A DNA stretch of 64,000 bases from Delphinapterus leucas (lineage: Eukaryota; Chordata; Mammalia; Artiodactyla; Monodontidae). Below, one piece after another: positions 54,785 to 64,000 of this stretch. The stretch covers positions 81,977,665 to 82,041,664 of the forward strand of contig NW_022098066.1 of the NCBI RefSeq assembly GCF_002288925.2, read 5' to 3'. The notes beneath the pieces were generated by a model. That model made no database searches. It had not been told where the DNA came from and was given only the letters and a program-made list of their open reading frames with translations. Position numbers and translations under genes: made by a program. The number at the start of each line of letters is the position of its first letter. Positions within the stretch are counted from its first letter, which is position 1.

Positions 54785-55111
54785 CTGTGAGGCAGCCAGG
54801 GGAATAGGCCAGGTGAGAAGCCACATGAGGGAAGGAATGCAGCACGGGGAATAGTGTAACAGCTACTGGAGAGAAGACTTTGGGACACAATGTTTTTTAT
54901 AATAGAATATTTGGAAATACAGAAAACACAGAGGAAAACTGTCACTAATAGTCTTACCATTCAGAGAGAGCACTTAGGTCATAGTTTTCTTATGGAATCC
55001 ATTCCTAATTTTATACAGTTTGTTGGAAAGTAAAATCATGCGATACATTCTGTTTAGCATGCTTCCTTAACTAATTTTCTCTATGACATTGTCAGCTACT
55101 CTAACATTATT

Positions 55112-55327
55112 TTTTTTTTTTTTTTTTTTTGGTACGCGGGCCTCTCACTGTTGTGGCCTCTCCCGTTGCGGAGCACAGGCTCCAGACGCGCAGGCTCAGC
55201 AGCCATGGCTCACGGGCCCAGCTGCTCCACGGCATGTGGAATGTGGGATCTTCCTGGACCGGGGCACGAACCCGTGTCCCCTGCAGCGGCAGGCGGACTC
55301 TCAACCACTGTGCCACCAGGGAAGCCC
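55112..55327 (-). mobile_element. CHR-type SINE
   Basis: A full-length cetacean SINE on the minus strand, with a long oligo(A) tail. TCTAACATTATT at 55100-55111 recurs at 55328-55339 as target-site duplication. A small local duplication (GCATGTGGAATGTGGGATC) sits in the body. Confidence 0.93.
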
Positions 55328-55443
55328 TCTAACATTATTTTTAAAGGCTGCCAAATGGACCATGATATGATGCACCCTACTTTAACCGATTGTGGCATTT
55401 CTGTCCTCATTAGCTAAAATACTACAGAGAATAGCTACATGTT

Positions 55444-56054
55444 ATTTTTTTTTTTTTCAGGAAACTATTTTTTCATTTAAAAATTTTTATGCAATTTTTA
55501 AAAGGTTACTTTCCATTTACAGTTATCACAAAATGTTTGCTATATTCCCCGTGATGTACAATACATCCTTGAGCCTATATTAGACCCAATAGTCTGTACC
55601 TCCTACACCCCTATGTTGCCCATCCCCCTCTCCCCACTGGTATCCACTAGTTTGTTCTATCTATGAGTCTGCTTCTTTTTTGTTATATTCACTGGTATGT
55701 TGTATTTTAGATTCCACTTACAAGTGATATCATACAGCATTTGTCTTTCTCTGTCTGACTCATTTCACTTAGCATAATGTCCTCCAAGTCCATCCATGTT
55801 GTTGCAAATGGCAAAATTTTGTTCTTTTTTATGATTGAGTAGTATTCCATTGTATATGTGTACCACATCTTCTTTATCCATTCATCTGTTGATGGACTCT
55901 TAGGTTGCTTCCACACCTTGGCAAATGTAAATAATGCTGCTCTGAACGTTGGGGTGCATGTATCTTTTCAAATTAGTGTTTTGGGGTTTTTTTGATGTAT
56001 ACCCAGGACTAGAATTTCTGGGTCATATGGTAGTTCTATTTTTAGTTTTCTGAG
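55444..56054 (-). mobile_element. 5'-truncated L1 with target-site duplication
   Basis: On the minus strand 55707-55916 encodes the L1 ORF2 C-terminus ([20 protein letters not shown]), followed by the 3' UTR and A-rich tail near 55444. GAATAGCTACATGTT is found at 55429-55443 and 56055-56069, a perfect 15-bp duplication. Confidence 0.93.
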
Positions 56055-57198
56055 GAATAGCTACATGTTCTTTTAAACATGTGGAATTACTGAGCCAAAG
56101 ATGCACATCTATTAAGGCTTTTGCTTCATGTTTTCCTATTACTCCCCCAAATATTTGTATCAGTTTACTATTGCTCATTTTCTCATAGACTCAATTCTGG
56201 GTATACAAAAATTTTAAACGCTATCTAAAGAAAACATTAACTTGTTTATATTTGTTACTAATGGCTATGCACATTTAAAAATATGATTATGTGCATTTCT
56301 TCCTTGAGGAAATCTCTTGTCCATATACTTTGTTCAGTTTTCTACTTAGTGTGTTTTTCTTATTATTGATGAGACTTTCATATATTAGAGATATTAAGCT
56401 ATTATCTTTGGTATATGTTAGAATGTTTTTCCATGGGGTAGGTCTTAGAAGCAGTGTTTGTGCTAATTTGGATGTTGGTGGCAGGGTTAGCAGTAGTAGT
56501 TAGAAACAGGGGCAGATGTTGGTAAAATACTCCAAAACTTGAACAGATACCAGGAAGAAAGGGAAAGATTCCCTTCCCAGTGAGAACTCTTTGTATTCTT
56601 CTTTTCTGAATGTCTTGGAGTATCACATCAATAAACAGCATTCTCCCTGCTTTATTGACAACGAAGGGGAGTGAGCTGGACTATCTCTATTTCATAGGTG
56701 CGGGGATTTGAGGCAACAAGCAAGAAATTCATTAAGCCAATGGCTAGTGGGAATGAGACCAGACACTCCCCAAGTTGCCATCCTGCATTGTGATTACTTG
56801 CTTCTAGGTGTTTCTTTCTGTACAGACTGTGAGATCCTCTAGGCAGGTGTCATGGAGTCACATCCACTTTTATGTCCCCAGAGTTTAGTATGTTGTCTGA
56901 CACATAGTTGATGTTCATAACATGTTTATTGCCTGAATAATTTAGCCACACTCCCTTTCCCCTTTTTATTACTCTCTGAAGCTTCTTATAGTCACTTGAT
57001 CTAGAGGTTCTGGCAGTGCCCCTGTGCTCCCTAAGATACAGGATGAGGTCTCTGAGAAGACAATAACGCACTAACCCACATGAGGACTTGGTGTCATTTC
57101 TACTGTGTTGGAGGATTGTTGTCTTTTCCCACAGGAGTGGCTGGTGGTCCAGACTCAAGGCATGAGGAAGCCTCCTCCTTCTTATGAATAGGACTCAC

Positions 57199-57364
57199 CT
57201 GAAGGCTTCCAGCCTCTTATAGAGGCCGGTCTGTGTGTTGCCACTGGCTAACAGAAAGTCATTGAACATCAGGTGAGCCAGGGATTTCTGGACCCTCTTG
57301 CAGAAGGGTGTGTGAAAGATCACAAACTGTAAATCATCAGGAGTGAAATGTCGATAGATGCCAG
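57199..57364 (-). pseudogene. HMGCS2: HMGCS2 exon 5 remnant with lost acceptor
   Basis: The 166-nt exon matches human in length and reads [20 protein letters not shown] and [16 protein letters not shown], with catalytic His301 in FHTPF. The dinucleotide just before the exon is AT (plus strand 57365-57366) after a good pyrimidine tract, so the AG acceptor is lost. Donor GTGAGT is intact. Confidence 0.93.
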
Positions 57365-58721
57365 ATGGAAGAAGAAGTGTGAAAGCAAGGATGTGGCATG
57401 ATCCACTTAGACATACTCTCCAAGATCTAACTGTGCTGAGGTCTCCCAGAAAACTGGCTCCTACCTCCGGCAAACACACAGAGGTTTGTTCATTCATTTT
57501 ACTAAGCACTCGACTCATAAAGAAGGTAAAGAAACAAATATTTTCTTCCTGTCTGCCATTGCCAACCTCTATGACAAATAATTCCTCAAATCAACCTCGT
57601 ACTGTATTATTTTCTCTATTTTCCAGGGGAGAAAACAGTCTCCAAAATATGAAGCTGAGTCATGTGTCCAAGGTCACCCAGCTTGAAAAGAGCTGGCTTT
57701 GGCTTTGGGTTCTGGTGTCTCTGGATCTACACTCCAGACTCTCTCATATTCCAAAGAGAAGAGCAATGCACCCCCTGCCCTTAGGAAAGTTTACAATTCG
57801 GTGCTGAGATCCAAAGCGGCATTGATCAAATTCCATATGAGATTAAGGACTAAAATTAGAATGTCATAAGAATTCAGAGGATGCCAGAGCAATTAGCCAA
57901 TAACAATTTTACAGTGGATGGGCAGAGGCAGAGATGTCCAAGTTGACTCCTTTCCCAGGGAGGCAGCCAACATCCCACCCAGTGCAGCAGAGAGGGGCAA
58001 GATGCTTCAGGACACCCCTAAAGCATCCATGCTCTGATGCCTCACCACATGCCTTTTCCCACACTGAAACCTGCCTTTTTTAGGTGCCCAGCTGGGCATG
58101 GCTAAACAGGTAGGAACCCCCCCCTTTATTTTTTAAGTGTATGGGTTTCTCTTTATTTTTAAAAGAAGATTCGTTTCTTTTCTGATTATGGAATTGGTAC
58201 ATATTTTTTAGCAGAGAACTTCAGAAAGTAAGGTGAAAATAAAATCAACTTCCAACACTACCAGGCAAAGAAAAAGAATCACTGATAACACTTAAGTATA
58301 CTGAAAATACAGGTAAGAATTTTCAACATCAACCAGACTTTAAAAAGTGGCAAACTATAAACCAAGAGTCAAATTACTCCTGACTTCAACAGAAACGAAT
58401 CCTGGCCTCCATAGGACGTGGTCACTCTGATTCACACAGTACCTCCCCAGGTGGCTGGCACCCACTGGCTTCAGCTTTGACCTTGGATTGTCTACTTTCT
58501 TTCATTTAACTCAAGTTAGAGTCAATTTCATGCTTGACTTTGGGTGACTTCCAAAGGGACTTTAGCCCAGGCCCAGGAAAGAGTGTCAGAAGAAGGGGAC
58601 ATGAAACAATTCTCTTGTGATCATTTGAAGAGGAGAAAAGAGTCCTTGTCTTAAGAGGTTAGGACATACTCTTGGCCTCGTGTGAATAGGGTCCCCACCT
58701 TCTGCCCTCTGAGCCCCATAC
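57365..58721 (-). other. HMGCS2 intron 4
   Basis: A MIR-like antisense fragment lies at about 57560-57740. The rest is not recognised. Confidence 0.75.
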
Positions 58722-58886
58722 CTTGTTCCCACTTGTTCTGGATCTTTTGACGGTATAACATGTAGCATCGGTCCAGGGCCCGTAAGTAGCGCTGGACGGA
58801 CAGCTTCCCATCCAATTGTGGGCACTCTGAAGTCATATCTGCTTTGTAGAAGTCATATACATTCTCCATGTGGGTTGCTCTAAGCC
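58722..58886 (-). pseudogene. HMGCS2: HMGCS2 exon 4 remnant (undamaged exon)
   Basis: A 165-nt exon with acceptor TTGCCAG and donor GTATGG. It reads [20 protein letters not shown] and [20 protein letters not shown] with no indel or stop against human residues 230-283. Confidence 0.95.
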
Positions 58887-59473
58887 CTGGCAAGGCACAC
58901 AGAGGGATTCGGGGACTGTACAAGGCAGCCCACGTTGAGCAGAGAGGATAGGAGAGCCACATACAAGAAGCCCCCTGGTCTTTATCTTTCTCGTACCCAA
59001 GCCTGAGCCCACCGAGCATCCCTCATGTGTTCAAAAGGAGTTGATTGAATTGCCACTTTTATATAAATGAGATTTATATTTCCATTTCCATACCTAGATG
59101 GGCTTAAAAAAATCTGGAATAGACACCAAAAGTCTCAAAGGAAAGCTTTCACTTTATACTCAATTATCTTCTTTCATTTTCAGTTGTCTGTTTAGCTCTC
59201 AAAGGGTCCTTGTCAGCAGCATCAGTGCCAGCCATTCCACACATCATTATCCCAAAGTGTGATGGTGCAGAAGAGGCAACCTTGCTGATCCCTCTCTTCC
59301 CCTCCTCCCTGCCCTCTGCTCCCCAGTCCAGTCTTTTGGAGGCAGTCAATAGCATCATCAGATCCACATTTCAGCCCTGCGTAGTGGGTGGGCCAACTTG
59401 GAATTAGGAGCTAGGTATTTGGCTACGCCATGCACAGTCTCCCAGCGCCACATAGCCACTGTTTACCACAAAC
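58887..59473 (-). other. HMGCS2 intron 3
   Basis: 587 bp with no recognised feature. Confidence 0.75.
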
Positions 59474-59599
59474 CTCTCTCGAGGGCTAGAGGGCCCTTGG
59501 GCCCAACCAGCATTGCCACAGCTCCAGCCCTGCCTGTGCGGTGAATATTACCACTGGAGTACACTGCGATGTCTCCACAGGCCACCAGGGCATAGTGAC
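59474..59599 (-). pseudogene. HMGCS2: HMGCS2 exon 3 remnant with lost acceptor
   Basis: Reads [17 protein letters not shown] and [18 protein letters not shown]. Exon 2 ends one base into a codon, so exon 3 must begin at 59599; the two bases before it are AA (plus strand 59600-59601), not AG. An AG one base further in would shift the frame. The donor is GTTTGT, poorer than the others. Pro and Gly residues of the human NARPTGG segment are changed (NIHRTGR). Confidence 0.9.
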
Positions 59600-59984
59600 T
59601 TGTAATGAGAGACAAGAAATAATTATTATCACTACCAAATCTCAAGTAGACTGAAAGCCTCCTGTATGCCAGGCACAATTTTAGGTACTGGTGATAGATC
59701 ACTGAACCAAAATAAAAATTCTTGCCCCATGGAACTTGTTCTAGTGAAATTCATCATGACACATTTGAAATGCAATGTCAAAACTCAGTGTTCTGTGGCC
59801 CTAGCTGTAAAATCCTCATTTATTCAGAATTCAGCTTCTGAATTCAATGAAACATTCATAAATTAGCACTTCTGGAGATAATTTAGGTTTGTTCTGATCA
59901 CCTTACAGCACTTCATAGCACTACAGTGGAAATTTCTTTCAAATCATAGAAGGCCAAGGGATGGGGAGGGAAACTAATATTTGA

Positions 59985-60200
59985 AATCCTAGATAGACAC
60001 GAGCTATCCTCAAACAATCCTTAAAATAATCCAGTGAGGCAGGAAATATCCACATTTACAAAGGAAGACACTGCCTTCTAGAGAATCCAAGTAATTTGTC
60101 TAAGGTCACCCACCTCATGAATACGGAATTATATATTCAGACCCGGTTCTGACTGGATCCTGAACCACGTGCTTCGAACAATCTGGTATTACCTTCCTTC
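59985..60200 (-). repeat. MIR element
   Basis: Antisense MIR: AATCCAAGTAATTTGTCTAA followed by GGTCACCCACCTCATGAATA. Confidence 0.65.
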
Positions 60201-60439
60201 TGAGAAGAGTTAGTGTCAAGTAACCACATTTAATGTAGGTGATCCATAGTAACTACTTCTGTAGTAGCCAGGTGATTATTCAATAAATGATTGTTGTCTT
60301 GAATATATTTGTTCCTCTCTCATCTGATAGTACTGCCCGCCCTCAAACTTGCGTTTGTGAGAGAAACATGGCAGCAATTTTAGTATTCTACCTAAACTGT
60401 GAGGAAGCCCCCAGGGTTTACGTCAGCACTGTGTTGAGA

Positions 60440-60620
60440 GCCATTATTTCTGTATAATTCAGTCCTCACAATAAGCCTATCTGTCAGATACAGTTATCTC
60501 CTCTTTATAGACAAAGGAATTGAGACCCAAAGAACCTGAGTCACCTACCTAAAGCCATGCAGCTAATAGATGGTAGGATAAAGATTCAGAGTCAGGATTC
60601 CAACCCAAATTCATTGAAAC
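60440..60620 (-). repeat. MIR element
   Basis: Antisense MIR: ATAGACAAAGGAATTGAGAC and AGCCATGCAGCTAATAGATG. Confidence 0.65.
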
Positions 60621-61373
60621 CCAAGAACCTTCTCTTAAGATTATATAACAACTCAAACTCCAACCCCAACGAAACAGTATTGTTTTTTTTTCCTGCAATT
60701 TTATATACATAAATATATAAAATATATAATAAACATATAATATAGATAAACAAAATTTATATATGTATATAAAATTAGGAAACTATAGAATAGTATTTAG
60801 AAGCCATTAAGGAAAAAACCAGTCAATTAGACTGCCTAAAATTAAAACCTTCTATCAGAAACAAACTCAAAAGACAAACTGGGGAAGTACTTACAGTACA
60901 TAAAGCCAACAAAGGATTATTTTCATTCATATATAAGCGCCTCATAAGAAAGATAAGATATGTAATAGAAAAATGACCAATAAACATCATAAAAATATCA
61001 AAGTTCTCTTATAATAGCAAAGGAAAATCAATGATACTATTATTTTACTTATTAAACTGACAAAGATTAGAAAGTTTGATAATATATATTGTAGGAATGC
61101 ACTTTAGTACAACATGTTGAAGAGCAATTTGGAACATTCTATCAAACTTTTAGATCAAACTATTCTGCAATTCCACTTCTAGGAATCTATTCCTAGAACA
61201 TATTAACATGAGCATGCAAAGCTATTGTACAACATCCATTAAAACAGTATTTATAATTGCAAAAACATACATCAATCTAAATATCCATCTATATGGGACT
61301 AAGCTTTGGCATATCTATCAATAGGATATTATGTGGCTTTTAAAAGAATGACTTTAGGTGACCTTATGTGTAT

Positions 61374-61423
61374 AGCTATCTATCTATCTATCTATCTGTC
61401 TATCTTATATCTATCTATCTATA
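61374..61423. repeat. (TATC)n microsatellite
   Basis: About ten imperfect CTAT tetranucleotide units, interrupted by GTC and TTA. Confidence 0.95.
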
Positions 61424-61607
61424 GAATGACGTCTAAGACATCATAGAGATGAGGAATAATGTGTACAATGTTAAAAAATGAATAGATAAGGGTATGCTTT
61501 CAGGTATATAGAAAATTCCTGGAAGAATACATAGAAACCGTCAGTGTTAAATTATGGGAGTTGGTAATGGAGTGTCAAAGGGAAATTTTTCTTTACTTTT
61601 CACCCTT

Positions 61608-61653
61608 GTGTTTGTGTGTGTATGTGTGTGTGTGTGTGTGTATGTGTGTGTGT
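61608..61653. repeat. (TG)n microsatellite
   Basis: TG runs interrupted by TATG. Confidence 0.9.
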
Positions 61654-62569
61654 ACTTAACTGTTGGTTTCAATTACCTTCATTTAAAACAAAAAAAGACA
61701 AGAAAAAATGAGGTCTCTCAGGCAATCTGAGCCAGTACCACTCTTTCCTTCCCTCATACCCTGCTGTCTCTCTGGAGTGGTCCAGAACTTCTTGGTGAGT
61801 CCCAGAACCACCTTCTCCCATCTGAGAGTCCCCAGGTGGATGGCCAGGTCAGAAGCAGAGATCACATCTACGCTGGCCTTGTCTTGTTTTGGCAGTTGCC
61901 GTTAGACTCAAGCTTAAATATGCTTTTTGTTTGAGTATAAATTAACAATTTACATCCTAATAGCTTGTTTGAATTTTTCCCCGCAAGACATCACGTTAAA
62001 GAAGGATGCATTTGCAGCCCTCTCCTGTGGAATACCCAACCATTCAGCAGAATCTACTCATTTGAAATGACATGTTTGAAGCTGATAATGCCCCCAAATA
62101 TAGGCTCTGATTTTGGGTTAAAGGCTGGTGTGTGTCCCTTGCCCTTCACTTCTACTCTCTAACTAAATGCTGGGTTGGACATATTGGTGGTGACGGTAGT
62201 AGGGGTTGCTGGAGAGGTAATAATACAAATGCCAAGCAGGAGAAGCACTGCAAGTACAGGTTTGATTATGTAGAGACTAGAACATGCCAAATCAATGGAA
62301 TCATTGATGGCGAGGCTATGCAGGGCAGTTGAAAAAAACACTGAATGGGTGTATGGAATTGTACTGCCTTGTTGCATGAACAGAGACAAACCATTAAACT
62401 CTTCTTGCCCTCTTTTTTTAAGTGAAAAATATTGGATTAGATAGTCTCTAGGGTCACCGCCAACATCGAGACTTCATAATTAATTTTATAATTAATGTTT
62501 CTTATGGTTTCTAAAGTTTAAATCCTGGTTTCCAACTTAGTAAATGTAGGGCCTTGTCTGCCCAGGTAC

Positions 62570-62700
62570 TGTTTTTTCACATCTCCATTGATATCTTGTT
62601 TAATGCCTGTAAGGCAGGTAGGCAAACAAAAACTCTGAGTCTCACAGAGGTTAAGGGACTTGTCATCAATTATTGACAGACCTAGGTTTCTAACTCTCCT
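62570..62700 (-). repeat. MIR fragment
   Basis: Antisense MIR core with TCTCACAGAGGTTAAGGGAC. Confidence 0.6.
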
Positions 62701-62904
62701 AGGAACCAGGTAAGAGAGAGAAAGTAGAAATACTCTGTGTCATAGTCTATCCTGTGATTCTTTGGGTCTATTTTTATCAGGGTGTTTTTCCCTAACACCT
62801 AAACTTGTTTAAGTCTTTTAACATCACCAATCTCTTTCCCGCTCAGAGACTTGGGAGAAACCTTAGAGAAACAGGAAGAATGAAATGGGAAATATACCAA
62901 ATTT

Positions 62905-63070
62905 GATTTGGTGTCTTGCTTCTGCCATGCACTACGTGTAAGATATTAGAGCCTCCATTTTCCCCCCGTAAATCAGGTATGACACCCACTTCCTAGGCTG
63001 TTGTGAGGACCAAATGAATGACTCTGTGAACATGCTCCCTGATTAACTGTATAAAGCTATACACGTCTCA
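62905..63070 (+). repeat. MIR fragment
   Basis: Sense MIR with CTGTTGTGAGGACCAAATGA following ACACCCACTTCCTAGG. Confidence 0.65.
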
Positions 63071-63224
63071 GGGGTTATTATCATTGTGGTTGTTGGATGA
63101 TCGCAGCAGCTGTATGAAGAAGGTGTCCTTCCCTCCCTGAATGAAACCACCCAAGGAAAGGAGAAGCTGAGGATTCGGCCTCCAACCCAGCTCCCTTCTT
63201 ACATAAGCCTCTGGCAGCACGTAC

Positions 63225-63681
63225 CATCCCAGGAGCTGGACTCCACCCAGTTGGCAACACTGAATAGAGAGAGGCGGTGTCACCGTAGCAGGCACTGGTG
63301 ATATCTATGCCCTCCATGTCGGTGTTGCCCGAATCCTGGAAGAGCTCCACGAGCACTGTTTTGACAGCCTTGGACTTGTCGATGATGGTCTCAGTGCCCG
63401 CTTCCAGCCGGCCCACAGGTTCCCGTGGGAGCTTCGTGCGCTCCGTCAGCTGCTGCACCACCGTCAGGCACAGGGAGTTGATGCCCTCCTGGACTGAGCA
63501 GAAGCCCGTCTGGGTCTGGCCCATGCCCACTGTGTACTTCCCTGCCTCCACACTGTTAAACTTCTCCATGTCTGTTTGGTCCACATATTGGGCTGGGAAA
63601 TAGACCTCCAGGGCAAGGATGCCCACATCCTTTGGCCAAGCATCTCTTTTGGCCAAGGGGATAGCAGGGACTGTAGAAAAC
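63225..63681 (-). pseudogene. HMGCS2: HMGCS2 exon 2 remnant with 2-bp insertion
   Basis: Acceptor CTACTACAG and donor GTACGT are intact. It reads from [20 protein letters not shown] through [19 protein letters not shown] (catalytic Glu132) to [11 protein letters not shown] (catalytic Cys166). Two extra bases at 63265-63266 between codons 173 and 174 then shift the frame. The exon is 457 nt against 455 in human. This is the longest preserved stretch and encodes about 138 codons without a stop. Confidence 0.95.
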
Positions 63682-64000
63682 CTGTAGTAGAGAAAACAAT
63701 AAAAATTCCACTAATGGGCTCTAGCTAGTTTCCTCAAAAGACAGTACGGCAATCATTTCCTTCATTTTTTAAAAAATATATTTTAAAGACATCAGATGAA
63801 TACAAATTTAGGATTGTTATCTTTTTATCAGATGAATACAAATTTAGAATCGTATTTTCCTGTTGAATTTACCCTTTTATCCTTAGCAAATGTCCCTACG
63901 GCATTTTTATAGCTAAATACATGTGGAACAAGCAATGTCTGTGGGAATACAGAAGACAGAGAGGGCAATTCCAAACTGGAGCAGAGAAAAAGTGGAGAAA
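63682..64000. other. HMGCS2 intron 1 (partial, to window edge)
   Basis: AT-rich sequence with a near-repeat (AGATGAATACAAATTTAG at about 63794-63811 and again at about 63830-63847). HMGCS2 exon 1 is not found here. Confidence 0.7.

Larger units (their letters stand above)
54785..57198 (-). other. HMGCS2 intron 5
   Basis: Contains a CHR-type SINE (55112-55327) and a 5'-truncated L1 (55444-56054). Remaining sequence is unremarkable. Confidence 0.8.
60800..61690 (+). repeat. Old L1/HAL1-like LINE remnant
   Basis: Degraded LINE phrases are recognisable, such as TTCCACTTCTAGGAATCTAT and AAATATCCATCTATATGGGA. A (TATC)n and a (TG)n microsatellite have grown within it. No open frame remains. Confidence 0.6.
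59600..63224 (-). other. HMGCS2 intron 2
   Basis: Contains MIR fragments (59985-60200, 60440-60620, 62570-62700, 62905-63070), an AT-rich L1/HAL1-like remnant (60800-61690) and microsatellites. No exon between exons 2 and 3. Confidence 0.8.
51358..63681 (-). pseudogene. HMGCS2: HMGCS2 pseudogene, exons 2-9 (mitochondrial HMG-CoA synthase)
   Basis: In most mammals HMGCS2 condenses acetyl-CoA with acetoacetyl-CoA in liver mitochondria, the committed step of ketone body synthesis. Exons 2-9 are all present in order on the minus strand and align over the whole human protein from residue 36 to 508. Six disabling changes are visible: +2 bp in exon 2, AA instead of AG before exon 3, AT instead of AG before exon 5, +4 bp in exon 6, +10 bp in exon 8, and Trp490 to TGA in exon 9. 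Catalytic Glu132, Cys166 and His301 codons remain, and donor sites look usable, so decay is moderate. Exon 1, with the mitochondrial targeting peptide, and the promoter lie beyond the right edge. The paralogue HMGCS1 is excluded by the better match to HMGCS2 and the location beside PHGDH. Confidence 0.95.

Noticed and set aside
61374..61423. CRISPR-like or other regularly spaced repeat array
   Set aside because: It is a simple tetranucleotide microsatellite without spacers.
63081..63656. Intact HMGCS2 coding sequence suggested by a 191-codon open frame
   Set aside because: The frame is intact only up to the 2-bp insertion; its last 50 or so codons are shifted exon sequence followed by intron.
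51358..63681. HMGCS2 lesions as assembly or sequencing errors
   Set aside because: Six lesions of different kinds, including substitutions at splice sites and a stop, lie in otherwise clean sequence, while neighbouring PHGDH has none. Loss in cetaceans has also been reported.

Overview
This is about 64 kb of nuclear genomic DNA from a mammal, almost certainly a cetacean and probably a toothed whale or dolphin. It has short coding exons with GT-AG introns, a CpG-rich promoter, MIR and L2 fossils, L1 tails, and many copies of the tRNA-derived SINE family (CHR type) typical of cetaceans. These copies carry the head 'CTTCCCTGGTGGCGCAGTGG' and an oligo(A) tail after 'CGCGTACCGCA'. No bacterial or organellar genes, CRISPR arrays or plasmid features are present.

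Layout. Positions 1-14950 are intergenic and hold only repeats (an L1M remnant, L2, MIR and four or five SINEs). Positions 14960-45305 carry PHGDH (D-3-phosphoglycerate dehydrogenase) on the + strand. All 12 coding exons can be placed; they join in frame to 533 codons, the same length as the human enzyme, with catalytic residues and splice sites intact. Positions 45306-51357 are the intergenic space between the two genes' 3' ends. From 51358 to 63681 the minus strand carries exons 2-9 of HMGCS2 (mitochondrial HMG-CoA synthase, the committed enzyme of ketogenesis). Exon 1 would lie beyond the right edge. PHGDH and HMGCS2 are convergent neighbours, as on human chromosome 1p12.

The main result is that HMGCS2 is dead here. 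Six separate lesions can be read directly: a 2-bp insertion in exon 2, lost AG acceptors before exons 3 and 5, a 4-bp tandem duplication in exon 6, a 10-bp C-rich insertion in exon 8, and a Trp-to-TGA stop in exon 9. The catalytic Glu, Cys and His codons survive. This agrees with the published report of HMGCS2 loss in cetaceans (Jebb and Hiller 2018), so it is not new as a phenomenon. An intact serine-biosynthesis gene therefore sits beside a decayed ketogenesis gene. I found no previously undescribed system. Smaller observations include a probable L1 3' transduction in PHGDH intron 2, a 54-bp L1 insertion, an internally deleted SINE, and an unusual exon 10 donor in PHGDH.
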